Assembly: GCF_005217455.1 (NCBI RefSeq)
Contig: NZ_SZPQ01000038.1
Location: forward strand, 1-45,275
Source of the DNA: Martelella alba
Lineage (GTDB): Bacteria > Pseudomonadota > Gammaproteobacteria > Enterobacterales > Enterobacteriaceae
DNA length: 45,275 bases
Direction of reading: 5' to 3'
Shown in pieces: positions 37,442-45,251 of the stretch. Each line of letters opens with the position of its first letter. Position 1 is the stretch's first letter. Under the pieces are notes generated by a model. The model ran no database searches, was not told where the DNA came from, and saw nothing but the letters and a program-made list of their open reading frames with translations. The position numbers and the translations under genes are program-made.

Positions 37442-38540
37442 ATGTTTGAAATCAATCCGGTAAAAAACCGCATCCAGGACCTCTCGGAACGCACGGAAGT
37501 GCTCAGGGGGTATCTTTGACTACGATCTCAAGAAAGAACGTCTTGAGGAAGTCACCGCCGAGCTGGAACAACCCGATGTCTGGAACGACCCCGAACGCGC
37601 CCAGGCGCTAGGCAAGGAACGCTCTTCACTGGAAGCCATCGTCGACACCATCGATCAAATGACCCGGGGACTGGACGACGTCGCCGGGTTGCTGGAACTG
37701 GCGGTGGAAGAGGACGACGAAGACACGTTCAATGAAACCCAGGCTGAGCTGGATCAACTGGAAGACAAGCTGGGGCAGCTAGAGTTCCGCCGCATGTTTT
37801 CCGGCGAATACGACGCCGCCGATTGCTATCTGGATATTCAGTCCGGATCCGGCGGCACCGAAGCGCAGGATTGGGCCAGCATGCTGCTGCGCATGTACCT
37901 GCGTTGGGCGGAAGCCCGCGGCTTCAAAACCGAAATCATCGAAGAATCGGCCGGCGAAGTGGCCGGCATCAAGTCCGCGACCATTAAAGTCATGGGCGAT
38001 TACGCTTACGGCTGGCTGCGCACCGAAACCGGCGTGCATCGCCTGGTGCGCAAAAGCCCGTTCGATTCCGGCGGCCGCCGTCACACGTCTTTCAGCTCCG
38101 CGTTCGTCTACCCGGAAGTGAATGACGATATCGATATCGAGATCAACCCGGTGGATTTGCGCATTGACGTCTATCGCGCATCGGGGGCCGGGGGCCAGCA
38201 CGTCAACCGGACCGAGTCGGCGGTGCGAATCACTCACTTGCCCACCGGAATTGTGACCCAGTGCCAAAATGATCGTTCGCAGCATAAAAACAAAGACCAG
38301 GCCATGAGGCAACTTAAGGCCAAACTGTACGAATACGAGTTGCAAAAGAAAAACGCGGAAAAACAGGCGCTGGAGGACACCAAGTCAGACATCGGCTGGG
38401 GCAGCCAGATCCGTTCTTACGTGCTGGACGATTCCCGTATCAAAGACTTGCGGACCGGCGTGGAAACGCGCAATACGCAGTCGGTGCTGGATGGCGATCT
38501 GGATAAATTTATTGAAGCAAGTCTAAAAGCCGGGTTATGA
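37442..38540 (+). CDS. prfB: Peptide chain release factor 2 with programmed +1 frameshift
   Basis: Release factor for UGA and UAA stops. Translation starts at ATG 37442 and meets an in-frame TGA at 37517-37519 after codon 25; shifting +1 after CTT at 37514-37516 (next codon GAC at 37518) gives a 365-residue protein, the E. coli length. The frameshift signal is exact: an internal Shine-Dalgarno-like AGGGGG, then TAT CTT TGA C. This is the known autoregulation in which low RF2 raises shifting. The SPF stop-recognition tripeptide ([14 protein letters not shown]) and the GGQ catalytic loop ([14 protein letters not shown]) are present. It is not a broken gene. Confidence 0.97.
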
Positions 38541-38549
38541 GGAACCAAG

Positions 38550-40070
38550 ATGTCTGAATCACAAGCACAGGACGGTGCCCCCCAGGCGCCGGATTTGAAT
38601 AACGAACTGGCCGCCCGCCGTGAAAAGCTGGTGCAATTGCGCGAGCAGGGGATTGCTTTCCCAAACGATTTTCGTCGGGATGCCACCTCCGATCTGCTTC
38701 ATGCCGCTTATGACGGTACGGCGCCGGAAGAACTGGAAAGCCTGGGACGGGAAGTCAGTGTGGCCGGCCGTATGATGACCCGGCGAATCATGGGCAAGGC
38801 GTCCTTCGCGACCTTGCAGGATGTCGGCGGTACGATTCAATTGTACGTGGCTCGCGATGAGTTGCCCGAAGGCGTATACAACGAACAATTCAAAAAATGG
38901 GATTTGGGCGACATCATCGGCGCCCGCGGCCGGGTATTCAAGACCCGCACCGGCGAGCTGTCCATCCATTGCTCTGAGATCCGCCTGCTGACCAAGGCGT
39001 TACGGCCGTTGCCGGACAAATTTCACGGTCTGGCCGATCAGGAAACCCGTTATCGCCAGCGCTATCTGGATCTGATCGCCAATAGCGATTCGCGCCGTAC
39101 CTTCAAGATCCGCTCGAAGATCATGGTGGAAGTCCGCCGGTTCATGGTGGAGAAAGGTTTTATGGAAGTGGAAACCCCGATGATGCAAAGCATCCCCGGC
39201 GGCGCTTCCGCTCGTCCTTTCATCACCCATCACAATGCGCTGGATATCGATATGTATCTGCGTATTGCCCCGGAACTTTACTTGAAACGGCTGGTGGTGG
39301 GCGGTTTTGAGCGGGTGTTTGAAATCAACCGCAACTTCCGCAATGAGGGCATTTCGCCGCGCCATAATCCGGAGTTCACCATGATGGAACTCTATATGGC
39401 CTATGCGGACTACCGGGACCTGATCGCGCTTACCGAGGATTTGTTCCGTACCCTGGCTGAACGGGTATTGGGCGACACAAAGGTGGAATATGGCGACCAG
39501 ACGTTCGATTTTGGCCAGCCCTTCGTTAAGATGACCATGCGGGAAGCCATTTGCCATTATCGCCCGGAAATCAGCCCGGCCAGCCTGGACGATAGGGACA
39601 AAGCCGTCGCTCTGGCTGAATCGCTGGGTATACAAGTGGAAAAAGGATGGGGATTGGGCCGTCTGCAAACGGAAATCTTCGAGGAAACCGCCGAAAGCCA
39701 GCTTATCCAGCCAACTTTTATCACGCAATACCCGGCCGAGGTGTCGCCTCTGGCGCGCCGTAACGATGAAAATCCGTTCTTCACCGACCGCTTCGAATTC
39801 TTTATCGGCGGCCGCGAGATAGGCAACGGTTTCTCGGAGCTGAATGACGCCGAGGATCAGGCAGAGCGTTTTGCCGAGCAGGTCCGTGCCAAGGATGCCG
39901 GCGACGACGAGGCCATGTTCTACGACGAAGACTATGTCACGGCGCTGGAGCACGGTTTGCCGCCTACCGCCGGCCTGGGGATTGGCATTGACCGGATGAT
40001 TATGTTGTTTACCAACAGCCATACCATTCGCGACGTCATTTTGTTCCCGGCCATGCGGCCGCAGAAATAA
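38550..40070 (+). CDS. lysS: Lysyl-tRNA synthetase (class II)
   Basis: 506-residue class II synthetase that charges tRNA-Lys. The N-terminal OB-fold anticodon domain covers about residues 60-150 ([21 protein letters not shown]); class II motif 1 is in the [20 protein letters not shown] region, motif 2 is [23 protein letters not shown] and motif 3 is [20 protein letters not shown] precedes the ATG, 9 bases after prfB, the usual prfB-lysS operon. Whether this is the constitutive lysS rather than lysU follows from the prfB linkage. Confidence 0.98.
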   Translation: MSESQAQDGAPQAPDLNNELAARREKLVQLREQGIAFPNDFRRDATSDLLHAAYDGTAPEELESLGREVSVAGRMMTRRIMGKASFATLQDVGGTIQLYVARDELPEGVYNEQFKKWDLGDIIGARGRVFKTRTGELSIHCSEIRLLTKALRPLPDKFHGLADQETRYRQRYLDLIANSDSRRTFKIRSKIMVEVRRFMVEKGFMEVETPMMQSIPGGASARPFITHHNALDIDMYLRIAPELYLKRLVVGGFERVFEINRNFRNEGISPRHNPEFTMMELYMAYADYRDLIALTEDLFRTLAERVLGDTKVEYGDQTFDFGQPFVKMTMREAICHYRPEISPASLDDRDKAVALAESLGIQVEKGWGLGRLQTEIFEETAESQLIQPTFITQYPAEVSPLARRNDENPFFTDRFEFFIGGREIGNGFSELNDAEDQAERFAEQVRAKDAGDDEAMFYDEDYVTALEHGLPPTAGLGIGIDRMIMLFTNSHTIRDVILFPAMRPQK

Positions 40071-40177
40071 TCCTCCGCCTATCGGCCTCGCCGCGTCGGC
40101 ATGGGCGCGGCCGGTTATCCCACCCCGACAGTATGAGGATAATCGCTTAAAACTCACGCAGTTAAACAGCCCATGGC

Positions 40178-40205
40178 TTGCCAGCCGACGACATAAGGTT
40201 ATAAT
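40178..40205 (+). promoter_or_regulatory. Promoter of tRNA-Gly(CCC)
   Basis: TTGCCA (40178-40183) and TATAAT (40200-40205) with a 16-base spacer, followed by a GC-rich start region typical of stringently controlled stable RNA promoters. It lies about 160 bases before the tRNA, so the primary transcript carries a long leader that includes the tandem repeats. Confidence 0.7.
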
Positions 40206-40292
40206 GCTGTGCGCGGCGGCTTCCTGCGAATACATTGCTCGTTTTCGCGGAGGGGTAAAGCGCAAACCCGCTTCCACGTGGGCGCAATTTTC

Positions 40293-40365
40293 GCGGGCAT
40301 GATTTTGCAAGCATGATTTTGCGGGCATGATTTTTGCGGGCATGATTTTTGCGGGCATGATTTTT
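40293..40365 (+). repeat. Five tandem 14-15 base repeats abutting the tRNA
   Basis: Units start at 40293, 40307, 40321, 40336 and 40351. The last three are identical GCGGGCATGATTTTT; the first lacks one T and the second reads GCAAGCATGATTTT. The array ends at 40365, the base before the tRNA, whose own first six bases GCGGGC look like the start of a sixth unit. A further degenerate unit may precede it at about 40279. Confidence 0.9.
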
Positions 40366-40439
40366 GCGGGCGTAGTTCAATGGTAGAACGAGAGCTTCCC
40401 AAGCTCTATACGAGGGTTCGATTCCCTTCGCCCGCTCCA
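40366..40439 (+). tRNA. glyU: tRNA-Gly (anticodon CCC)
   Basis: 74 bases with encoded CCA. The acceptor stem is GCGGGCG/CGCCCGC with discriminator T, the D arm TAGTTCAATGGTAGA, the anticodon stem AGAGC/GCTCT with loop TTCCCAA (anticodon CCC), and the T arm GAGGG-TTCGATT-CCCTT. It matches the E. coli glyU tRNA essentially base for base. It is the integration site for the adjacent integrase gene. Confidence 0.97.
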
Positions 40440-40528
40440 GAAATACCCTAATGTATTAATTCCTCTACGTTTTTATAAATCATACGTGACGGCGCTCGTG
40501 ATCCTCCTACAACGGAGTGATACAGCCG

Positions 40529-42466
40529 ATGGCTCAGCGTGATAATCTTTATAGACGTTCCAGTGGGATCTACGTTCTGCGGATCACCGTTCCGGTTCGT
40601 TATCGTGCCCTGATAGGGCAGCGCGAAATTCATGCATCTACCCGCACTACCCACCTTGCAAATGCCAGAGCTATTGCCGCGCGTTTGCTGGGGAAGTGGT
40701 ATGCGTCTCTGGAAGAGTTCAGGCAAGTGGATAAAGAGAAGATCAGGGGCAATGCCCCATTGTTGACTGGCGCTGGAAAAATCAGCCTGGCGTTGTTTTG
40801 CAAGTCATTTGGAGTAGAGCTTGAGACGGTTGTTAATTATCTTTTGGAGAACAACGTTCCGGTCTATTGTTTTGCGGAAGGGCTGATTGCTTTTCAAATT
40901 GAAGACTATTCTGAAGTTGAACGGGAGGATACTGGCGAGTTTGTGCTTAATGACCTTGAACAGAAAGGTATAGAAAATGTTATGCGTGGCTATGTTCTAT
41001 TGTTCAAGCCTGGCTATGCGCTTAAGGATCTTTTGGAGCAAGGATATACCGAAGCAGCAGTATTTAGAATGAATGGCAACAACCAGTTTTCTATCTGGTT
41101 GATGAATTTTCCGGGCGTAAGGTTGGATGCCAGTTCTCTGTATATCACCAACGTTCAGGCTGAGAATTTGCGTAGCATATGGGATAAAGCGCTTACGAAA
41201 TTGGAGCCAACACCATGTGCTCCGGTAGGAGTAACACCAGCGATTCCTATGGCCGCTACCATCAATCCGTATTGCAACCCGACATATGCGAGCATGACGG
41301 TTTCAGCATTGCTGAAAGCGTTTTTGGTCTATAAAAATACGGGTGATATTAAGCTAGCCAGCGAGGAGAAAATTCGTTCCAGAATTGAACATTTCGTGGA
41401 GATAATGGGCGATTTAACTCTAGGTGAACTGAATCGTGACATAGTGAAAAATTACGTCACCAAAATGCAGAATATGCCCAGTAATCTGTATTTGATGCGG
41501 CGAAAATACAAGATTTCAGATACGCAAAAGCTTATTGAAATAGCGTTAGCTGATGGCCAGCCAGTTATGAGTCGAGATGCCATTGGCAGGCATATCGAGT
41601 CATTGGGTTCTATGCTCAAATGGGCTAAAAGCGAACGTTACCTTTTTGATAACCCTGCTGAGAATGTGCTGGCTCAGCGCCGCGTGATGGTGCGTGAGCA
41701 GGATCGACGCGACCTCTTCACCGACGGGGAGCTAGAGCAAATTTTCTCGGCTGACTGGTTTAAGAAAGGCTCGGGAACGCCCAATCAAAACGGCATTTAT
41801 ACCAGCTTCCGCCCGTTTCACTACTGGTTGCCTCTGCTGGCATTATATGTGGGCGGGCGCATCAATGAGCTTTGCCAGCTTTATCTGACGGATATTCGAG
41901 AAGATAAAAACGGGATTGCCTATATTGATTTTAACCTTGATGCGCCGGATAAGGTGATGGATAAAGAAGCGCAGGCTGGTGGCGATAAATCGTTAAAGAC
42001 GGTGAATGCGATCCGTCAGGTTCCAATTCATCCGCGACTTATCAAACTAGGGCTGCTGAAGTATGTAGATGCATTGAAAGCTGCCGGATATGATCGTCTT
42101 TTCCCTGAGTTGAAGCACAACAAAATCAAAGGATATCGTGCCGGCGCCTCAAAATGGTTTAACGAAAACTACTTTGGCAGAGTCCTCGGTTTTCCCCGTG
42201 ACAATAAAAAAACATTCCACTCCCTGCGTCATACGTTCATTAACGCAGTAGATGCTTTTGAAAGCAACGAGCGCACGATTGCGCAGCTTGTCGGCCATGT
42301 TCGCGGCAGCACCACCGCGATGACAACCTATCGTAAGGATGCTGATGTGGAAGAGCAGTTGAGCGTGATTTCGCAGCTTCGCTACAATTTGCCTGATATT
42401 GCGCAGTTCGACTCGCAAGCGGGTATCAAAGCGGTCATCTACGCACGGCGCAGACATAAATCATAG
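40529..42466 (+). CDS. int: Tyrosine-type site-specific integrase, DUF6538 type
   Basis: 645-residue integrase. The N-terminus (DNLYRRSSGIYVLRITVPVRYR and STRTTHLANARAIAARLLGKW) is the DUF6538 type arm domain, followed by a core-binding region (about residues 255-400) and a C-terminal catalytic domain with Arg444 (GGRINELCQL), His564 and Arg567 (HSLRHTF), His590 (GHVRG) and nucleophile Tyr601 (TTYRK). All catalytic residues are intact, so it may be active. The ATG at 40529 has GGAG 11 bases upstream; a GTG at 40517 is open but overlaps the ribosome site. It starts 90 bases after the tRNA, pointing away from it. Confidence 0.93.
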   Translation: MAQRDNLYRRSSGIYVLRITVPVRYRALIGQREIHASTRTTHLANARAIAARLLGKWYASLEEFRQVDKEKIRGNAPLLTGAGKISLALFCKSFGVELETVVNYLLENNVPVYCFAEGLIAFQIEDYSEVEREDTGEFVLNDLEQKGIENVMRGYVLLFKPGYALKDLLEQGYTEAAVFRMNGNNQFSIWLMNFPGVRLDASSLYITNVQAENLRSIWDKALTKLEPTPCAPVGVTPAIPMAATINPYCNPTYASMTVSALLKAFLVYKNTGDIKLASEEKIRSRIEHFVEIMGDLTLGELNRDIVKNYVTKMQNMPSNLYLMRRKYKISDTQKLIEIALADGQPVMSRDAIGRHIESLGSMLKWAKSERYLFDNPAENVLAQRRVMVREQDRRDLFTDGELEQIFSADWFKKGSGTPNQNGIYTSFRPFHYWLPLLALYVGGRINELCQLYLTDIREDKNGIAYIDFNLDAPDKVMDKEAQAGGDKSLKTVNAIRQVPIHPRLIKLGLLKYVDALKAAGYDRLFPELKHNKIKGYRAGASKWFNENYFGRVLGFPRDNKKTFHSLRHTFINAVDAFESNERTIAQLVGHVRGSTTAMTTYRKDADVEEQLSVISQLRYNLPDIAQFDSQAGIKAVIYARRRHKS

Positions 42467-42476
42467 GATGTGCCAA

Positions 42477-42507
42477 ACGCGCCAGGAAGCTCTGTGGCGC
42501 GTTTTTT
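42477..42507 (+). terminator. Terminator of the integrase gene
   Basis: ACGCGCCA (42477-42484) pairs perfectly with TGGCGCGT (42495-42502) around a 10-base loop and is followed by a T run. Confidence 0.85.
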
Positions 42508-42556
42508 ATTAAGGAGTGTGGAAAATCATGGCGCTAAATTTGCGGCGTGCTTATGG
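42477..42556 (+). repeat. Direct repeat copy 1 (int terminator plus gene start)
   Basis: About 80 bases that recur, at roughly three-quarters identity, at 43881-43959. Shared parts include ACGCGC..GGAAGCTCT, the GTTTTTT tract, GAAATCATGG and ATTTGCGGCG. The two copies flank the NIPSNAP-SDR cassette. Confidence 0.7.
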
Positions 42557-42602
42557 TTCGTCTGGTGAAGCCAATCCGATCTTTATTTCTTGCGCTCGTT
42601 GA
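42528..42602 (+). CDS. 24-codon open frame, probable truncated gene start
   Basis: ATG at 42528 with AAGGAG 11 bases upstream encodes MALNLRRAYGSSGEANPIFI and four more residues before TGA. It ends one base before the convergent SDR stop codon. The first residues resemble the start in the second repeat copy (MVQDLRRSHRVADETQ), so it looks like the 5' end of a lost gene rather than a real small protein. Confidence 0.3.
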   Translation: MALNLRRAYGSSGEANPIFISCAR

Positions 42603-43340
42603 TTATCCCATTCGCCATCCACCATTGATCGGGATGATGGTGCCAGTAACAAATGCTCCAGCTTCGGAAGCTAACCAGAGAATAGCACCTGCGATATCAT
42701 CAGGGGTGCCAGCTCTTCCTGCCGGGGTTTCCGCAACAATTCCAGCGATTCTTTCAGTAGGCCACGAGCCGGTGAATCCCGTATCAGCGATAAAACCGGG
42801 TGCGATAGCGTTCGCGGTTATACCTTTTGGCGACAATTCGCGGGCAAGGGCAAATGTCAGGCCGTGCAGCCCAGCTTTAGCCGAAGCATAAGCTAAACCT
42901 CCCGGTTTACTTCCACCTGTTTGGGCACCAATAGAACTGATATTGATAATGCGCCCTCCAGGACTACTCAACAAAGGCGCAACTGCCTTTGCCATGAGAA
43001 AGCTGCCTTTAAGGTTAGCATTAATAACTGCGTCCCAATCAGCTTCGGCTTCCTGAATCGGCGTTGCCAGTGACACTGGTTTAATGAATCCAGCAGCATT
43101 AACAAGAACATCAACACGATCAAGAACACTAACTGCTTCTGATACTTCATCCCAATGGCTTACATCAGCTGTTCTCCAACGAGACGAAGACCCAAGTTTT
43201 AATGTTGCGTCGATAAGACGTTTTTCATCTCGACCGATAATCACAACTTCATAACTACTTTTGATTAGTGCATTGGCAATGCCGAAACCAATTCCGCTGG
43301 AACCGCCTGTTACAACCGCAATCCGCTTTCCTGTGTGCAT
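42603..43340 (-). CDS. SDR-family NAD(P)-dependent oxidoreductase
   Basis: Classical short-chain dehydrogenase of 245 residues. The cofactor motif TGGSSGIGFGIA lies at the N-terminus (about residues 11-22), NAAG near 87, the catalytic serine in NISSIG and the YASAK pair near 152-156, and the C-terminal PGFIADTGF and TGTIIPINGGW are typical. The ATG at 43340 has GAGG just upstream; ATG 43352 is also in frame. The substrate is unknown. It lies 87 bases downstream of the NIPSNAP-like gene on the same strand, and the two likely form an operon. Base composition is well below the core. Confidence 0.9.
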   Translation of the reverse strand: MHTGKRIAVVTGGSSGIGFGIANALIKSSYEVVIIGRDEKRLIDATLKLGSSSRWRTADVSHWDEVSEAVSVLDRVDVLVNAAGFIKPVSLATPIQEAEADWDAVINANLKGSFLMAKAVAPLLSSPGGRIINISSIGAQTGGSKPGGLAYASAKAGLHGLTFALARELSPKGITANAIAPGFIADTGFTGSWPTERIAGIVAETPAGRAGTPDDIAGAILWLASEAGAFVTGTIIPINGGWRMG

Positions 43341-43427
43341 TCTTAACCTCATACTCTGTGTCGTGGGTTCAGATGAGTTTGATACTTTTCAGATCTGATC
43401 ATATGTCGCTACTGACCGAGCTATGGC

Positions 43428-43757
43428 TTAAATACGCAGCCCGTTCACGCTTTCCTGCGGCAGACTTATCACTGTTTTTATGCTGGTTTCGATGCTGCGA
43501 ATAATGTCTTCGCGTGGGCCGCTGCGCCAGTCATCGCTTGCGTAAAAAGCATCAAGAACCGTAGCCATGCTTTCAGCACTATCAAAGGCGCGAATCAGAT
43601 AGTAGCAATCCGAGTCATGTAACGAGTTACCAAACGAAACAACATCGATCCCGTGTCCTTGGTGTAGGGGGGGAACACTGATTTCCTGCATGATGGCGTG
43701 AAAAGCGGCACCGCTGCCTTTTCGTAAGGTGTATTGCAGTATTTCGACGGTTCTCAA
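43428..43757 (-). CDS. NIPSNAP-like small protein
   Basis: 109 residues with the ferredoxin-like pattern of the NIPSNAP / dimeric alpha-beta barrel group: an N-terminal strand RTVEILQYTLRKGSGAAFHAIM, a central SDCYYLIRAFDSAESM and DAFYASDDWRSGPREDII. Many such proteins are encoded beside oxidoreductases, as here. It starts at TTG 43757 with GGAG 7 bases upstream. Function is unknown; a small-molecule role together with the SDR enzyme is a guess from context. Confidence 0.75.
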   Translation of the reverse strand: MRTVEILQYTLRKGSGAAFHAIMQEISVPPLHQGHGIDVVSFGNSLHDSDCYYLIRAFDSAESMATVLDAFYASDDWRSGPREDIIRSIETSIKTVISLPQESVNGLRI

Positions 43758-43880
43758 ACGTTATCTCCGTGTCGCCCTTGGGAGGCTCTTAGTTGATAGC
43801 AATAAAGTAAACCGGACTGGGCCATGAAGCTACTACTAATCAGTCAGTCATCCGTAAGTCGGAGCAGCAAGCCCCCTCAG

Positions 43881-43959
43881 ACGCGCTGGGAAGCTCTCTG
43901 GCGAGTTTTTTAAAGAAGGTAGTCGAAATCATGGTGCAGGATTTGCGGCGCTCTCATAG
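43881..43959 (+). repeat. Direct repeat copy 2
   Basis: Diverged second copy of the 42477-42556 segment. The hairpin is decayed here (ACGCGCTG against TGGCGAGT), while the T run and the following ATG with TTTGCGGCG are kept. Confidence 0.7.
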
Positions 43960-44274
43960 AGTGGCTGACGAAACCCAGTAGAAACAAGCGTAGCGGAGTT
44001 CGAGCAATCAATGAGAAATTTGGGCGAGCTTTAAGCTTTACTGCGCCGCATAACTTTGGAGGCTGTTTGCCTCTATAAGGATAGGCCTGCCACCGCCGAA
44101 GTTTTTGAACGCAATGCCATAGAGGGGCGCTTCTAAACCTAGGAGATCCACTTTTTCGCGCCCAGCTTACCCGGCTGCATTTAAACCGTGAACCCGTTAC
44201 TGGTTAAACATCATCTGTTCAAGATTGTGTGTTGCGTAGGTGAGAACACAGAAGGTTTTTTACGGAAGGTTTGA
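43931..44274 (+). pseudogene. Decayed coding remnant, possibly a P4-type ash/Icd-like gene
   Basis: From the ATG at 43931 the frame stops after 16 codons. Coding-like pieces then appear in different frames: TAPHNFGGCLPL, GLPPPKFLNAMP, RRSTFSRPAYPAAFKP and, from GTG 44188, NPLLVKHHLFKIVCCVGENT ending at TGA 44272-44274. These phrases recall the Ash or Icd-like proteins common in P4-like islands, from memory only. I read it as a frameshifted remnant. The exact limits are not defined. Confidence 0.3.
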
Positions 44275-44364
44275 AGCAACAAACAAGAGAAAAGTATGAT
44301 TGTAAAAAAATGTTAAAACACAAATTGTTCTTTAGTTTTTTTAGTTCTTTAAGATGTTAACCCT

Positions 44365-44451
44365 TTCTCTGGGGGAAGCCGGACATACCAACCCCAAGGC
44401 CATCTAAGAAGATGGCCTGTAGGTTTGCTCGGTTTCCCCATATTAAGAGAA
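44365..44451 (+). ncRNA. Candidate structured non-coding RNA
   Basis: Nested helices: TTCTCT (44365-44370) with AGAGAA (44446-44451), GGGGAAGCCG (44372-44381) with CGGTTTCCCC (44430-44439, ten pairs with one G-T), AACC with GGTT (44390-44393, 44422-44425), and AGGCCATCT (44397-44405) with AGATGGCCT (44410-44418) closed by an AAGA tetraloop. There is no open frame here. Strand is not certain, since a fold on either strand would pair. The family is not recognised; a P4 CI / C4-like antisense RNA is one possibility. Confidence 0.45.
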
Positions 44452-44502
44452 CTAATCTTTCTCTTGGTGTGACAACCTTTCTTGAAAGATGCATTATGCG
44501 CA

Positions 44503-44538
44503 AAAGTAGTTACTCAAGAATCCGCCGATAACTACTTT
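44503..44538. other. 10-bp perfect inverted repeat in non-coding island DNA
   Basis: AAAGTAGTTA (44503-44512) and TAACTACTTT (44529-44538) are exact reverse complements around a 16-base loop. The following stretch to 44632 shows no gene. Confidence 0.55.
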
Positions 44539-44632
44539 CACCCTCTGCCTGGCTGCATCAAACGCTTGCGCGCCCTACCTACCACAATCAACGTTTTTGC
44601 AGAGTCCCCGTCCTGACGTTTTGCGCTATACG

Positions 44633-44679
44633 CGGTAAAGCTCCATTTATCCGGACCGGTTTACCGTATGTGATAAATG
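44633..44679. other. Interleaved inverted repeats
   Basis: CGGTAAA (44633-44639) pairs with TTTACCG (44660-44666), and CATTTATC (44644-44651) pairs with GATAAATG (44672-44679). The two pairings interleave, so they would form a pseudoknot or mutually exclusive hairpins, or represent two operator palindromes. Confidence 0.45.
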
Positions 44680-44748
44680 TCGTTGAGAGAATACCATATA
44701 CGTTTTTTAAGAAAAGCTATTTTAGAATGGATATGATTTTTTATTATT

Positions 44749-44797
44749 AACATTAGAATAAAAGATGCAGATTAATTTATGCATTTAATCTAATGTT
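44749..44797 (-). other. AT-rich palindromic element downstream of the last gene
   Basis: AACATTAGA (44749-44757) pairs with TCTAATGTT (44789-44797), and inside it AGATTAA (44769-44775) with TTAATCT (44785-44791). It lies about 40 bases past the stop of the reverse-strand gene and may act as its terminator. The surrounding 44690-44830 is very AT-rich and has no gene. Confidence 0.4.
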
Positions 44798-44838
44798 AAA
44801 AAAATATAATATCTATAGGGAACTCGTGTTCTTTTTAA

Positions 44839-45174
44839 TCAAGCAGTTACTCTTTTTTTTCCGAGTAAAAGTAAAGACAGATCTTCATTGCTTGGTATTG
44901 ATGTTAACCCTGCATCTTTTCTCATCTCCAAGGTCATTGATATGAATGCATCTCTTTGAGGTTTAGTGGCCATTGAAGCCCCCAGTTTTTCAAATTCTGC
45001 AAAGGCTTCAATCACTCGCTTAGAACCGTAGAGGCAGATCCGGGCTTTTGCATCAGCAACTTTGATAAATGCCTCCGAGCGCCTCTCATCTGCTATTTTT
45101 TTGTCTGGTATATTTAGCGCTTGGGCTTGCTCGCAAACGCCTTTCAAATAATCCATGTATGACTTCGTTTTCAT
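44839..45174 (-). CDS. Hypothetical island protein
   Basis: 111 residues from the ATG at 45174; I recognise no family. It is rich in charged helices (KTKSYMDYLKGVCEQAQALN, DERRSEAFIKVADAKARICLYGSKRVIEAFAEFEKLGA) and no signal peptide lies within this start. In the same frame the sequence is open for about 24 more codons upstream and reads LLLSGFAGGLLIEYKRALRE, a likely membrane helix joined smoothly to the protein, but no ATG, GTG or TTG start is found before a stop at about 45244. The true start, or a frameshift, is therefore unclear. No obvious ribosome site precedes 45174. Confidence 0.55.
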   Translation of the reverse strand: MKTKSYMDYLKGVCEQAQALNIPDKKIADERRSEAFIKVADAKARICLYGSKRVIEAFAEFEKLGASMATKPQRDAFISMTLEMRKDAGLTSIPSNEDLSLLLLGKKRVTA

Positions 45175-45234
45175 TTCGCGTAATGCGCGTTTGTATTCGA
45201 TGAGTAGGCCCCCTGCGAAACCAGACAGTAGAAG

Positions 45235-45251
45235 TCTCTTAACTTAAGAGA
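45235..45251. promoter_or_regulatory. Operator-like palindrome upstream of the last gene
   Basis: TCTCTTAA and TTAAGAGA are exact reverse complements around a single C. It sits about 60 bases before the ATG of the reverse-strand hypothetical gene, at a position fit for an operator. The binding protein is unknown. Confidence 0.4.

Noticed and set aside
37442..37519. An apparent premature stop in prfB
   Set aside because: The TGA is the known programmed +1 frameshift site with its internal Shine-Dalgarno-like AGGGGG; the gene is intact.
39000..40358. A 452-codon frame opposite lysS
   Set aside because: Shadow of the lysS coding strand running into the repeat array; composition is unlike a real protein.
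40293..40365. A CRISPR array
   Set aside because: The units are contiguous 14-15 base repeats with no spacers.
40162..40380. A reverse-strand open frame with a repeated NHARK peptide
   Set aside because: It is the translation of the tandem repeat array next to the tRNA, without a ribosome site; a shadow of the repeats.
44365..44538. A retron msr-msd RNA
   Set aside because: Although hairpin-rich, there is no reverse transcriptase gene in the window on the right strand and the typical long msd stem is missing; downstream sequence beyond 45275 could reopen this.
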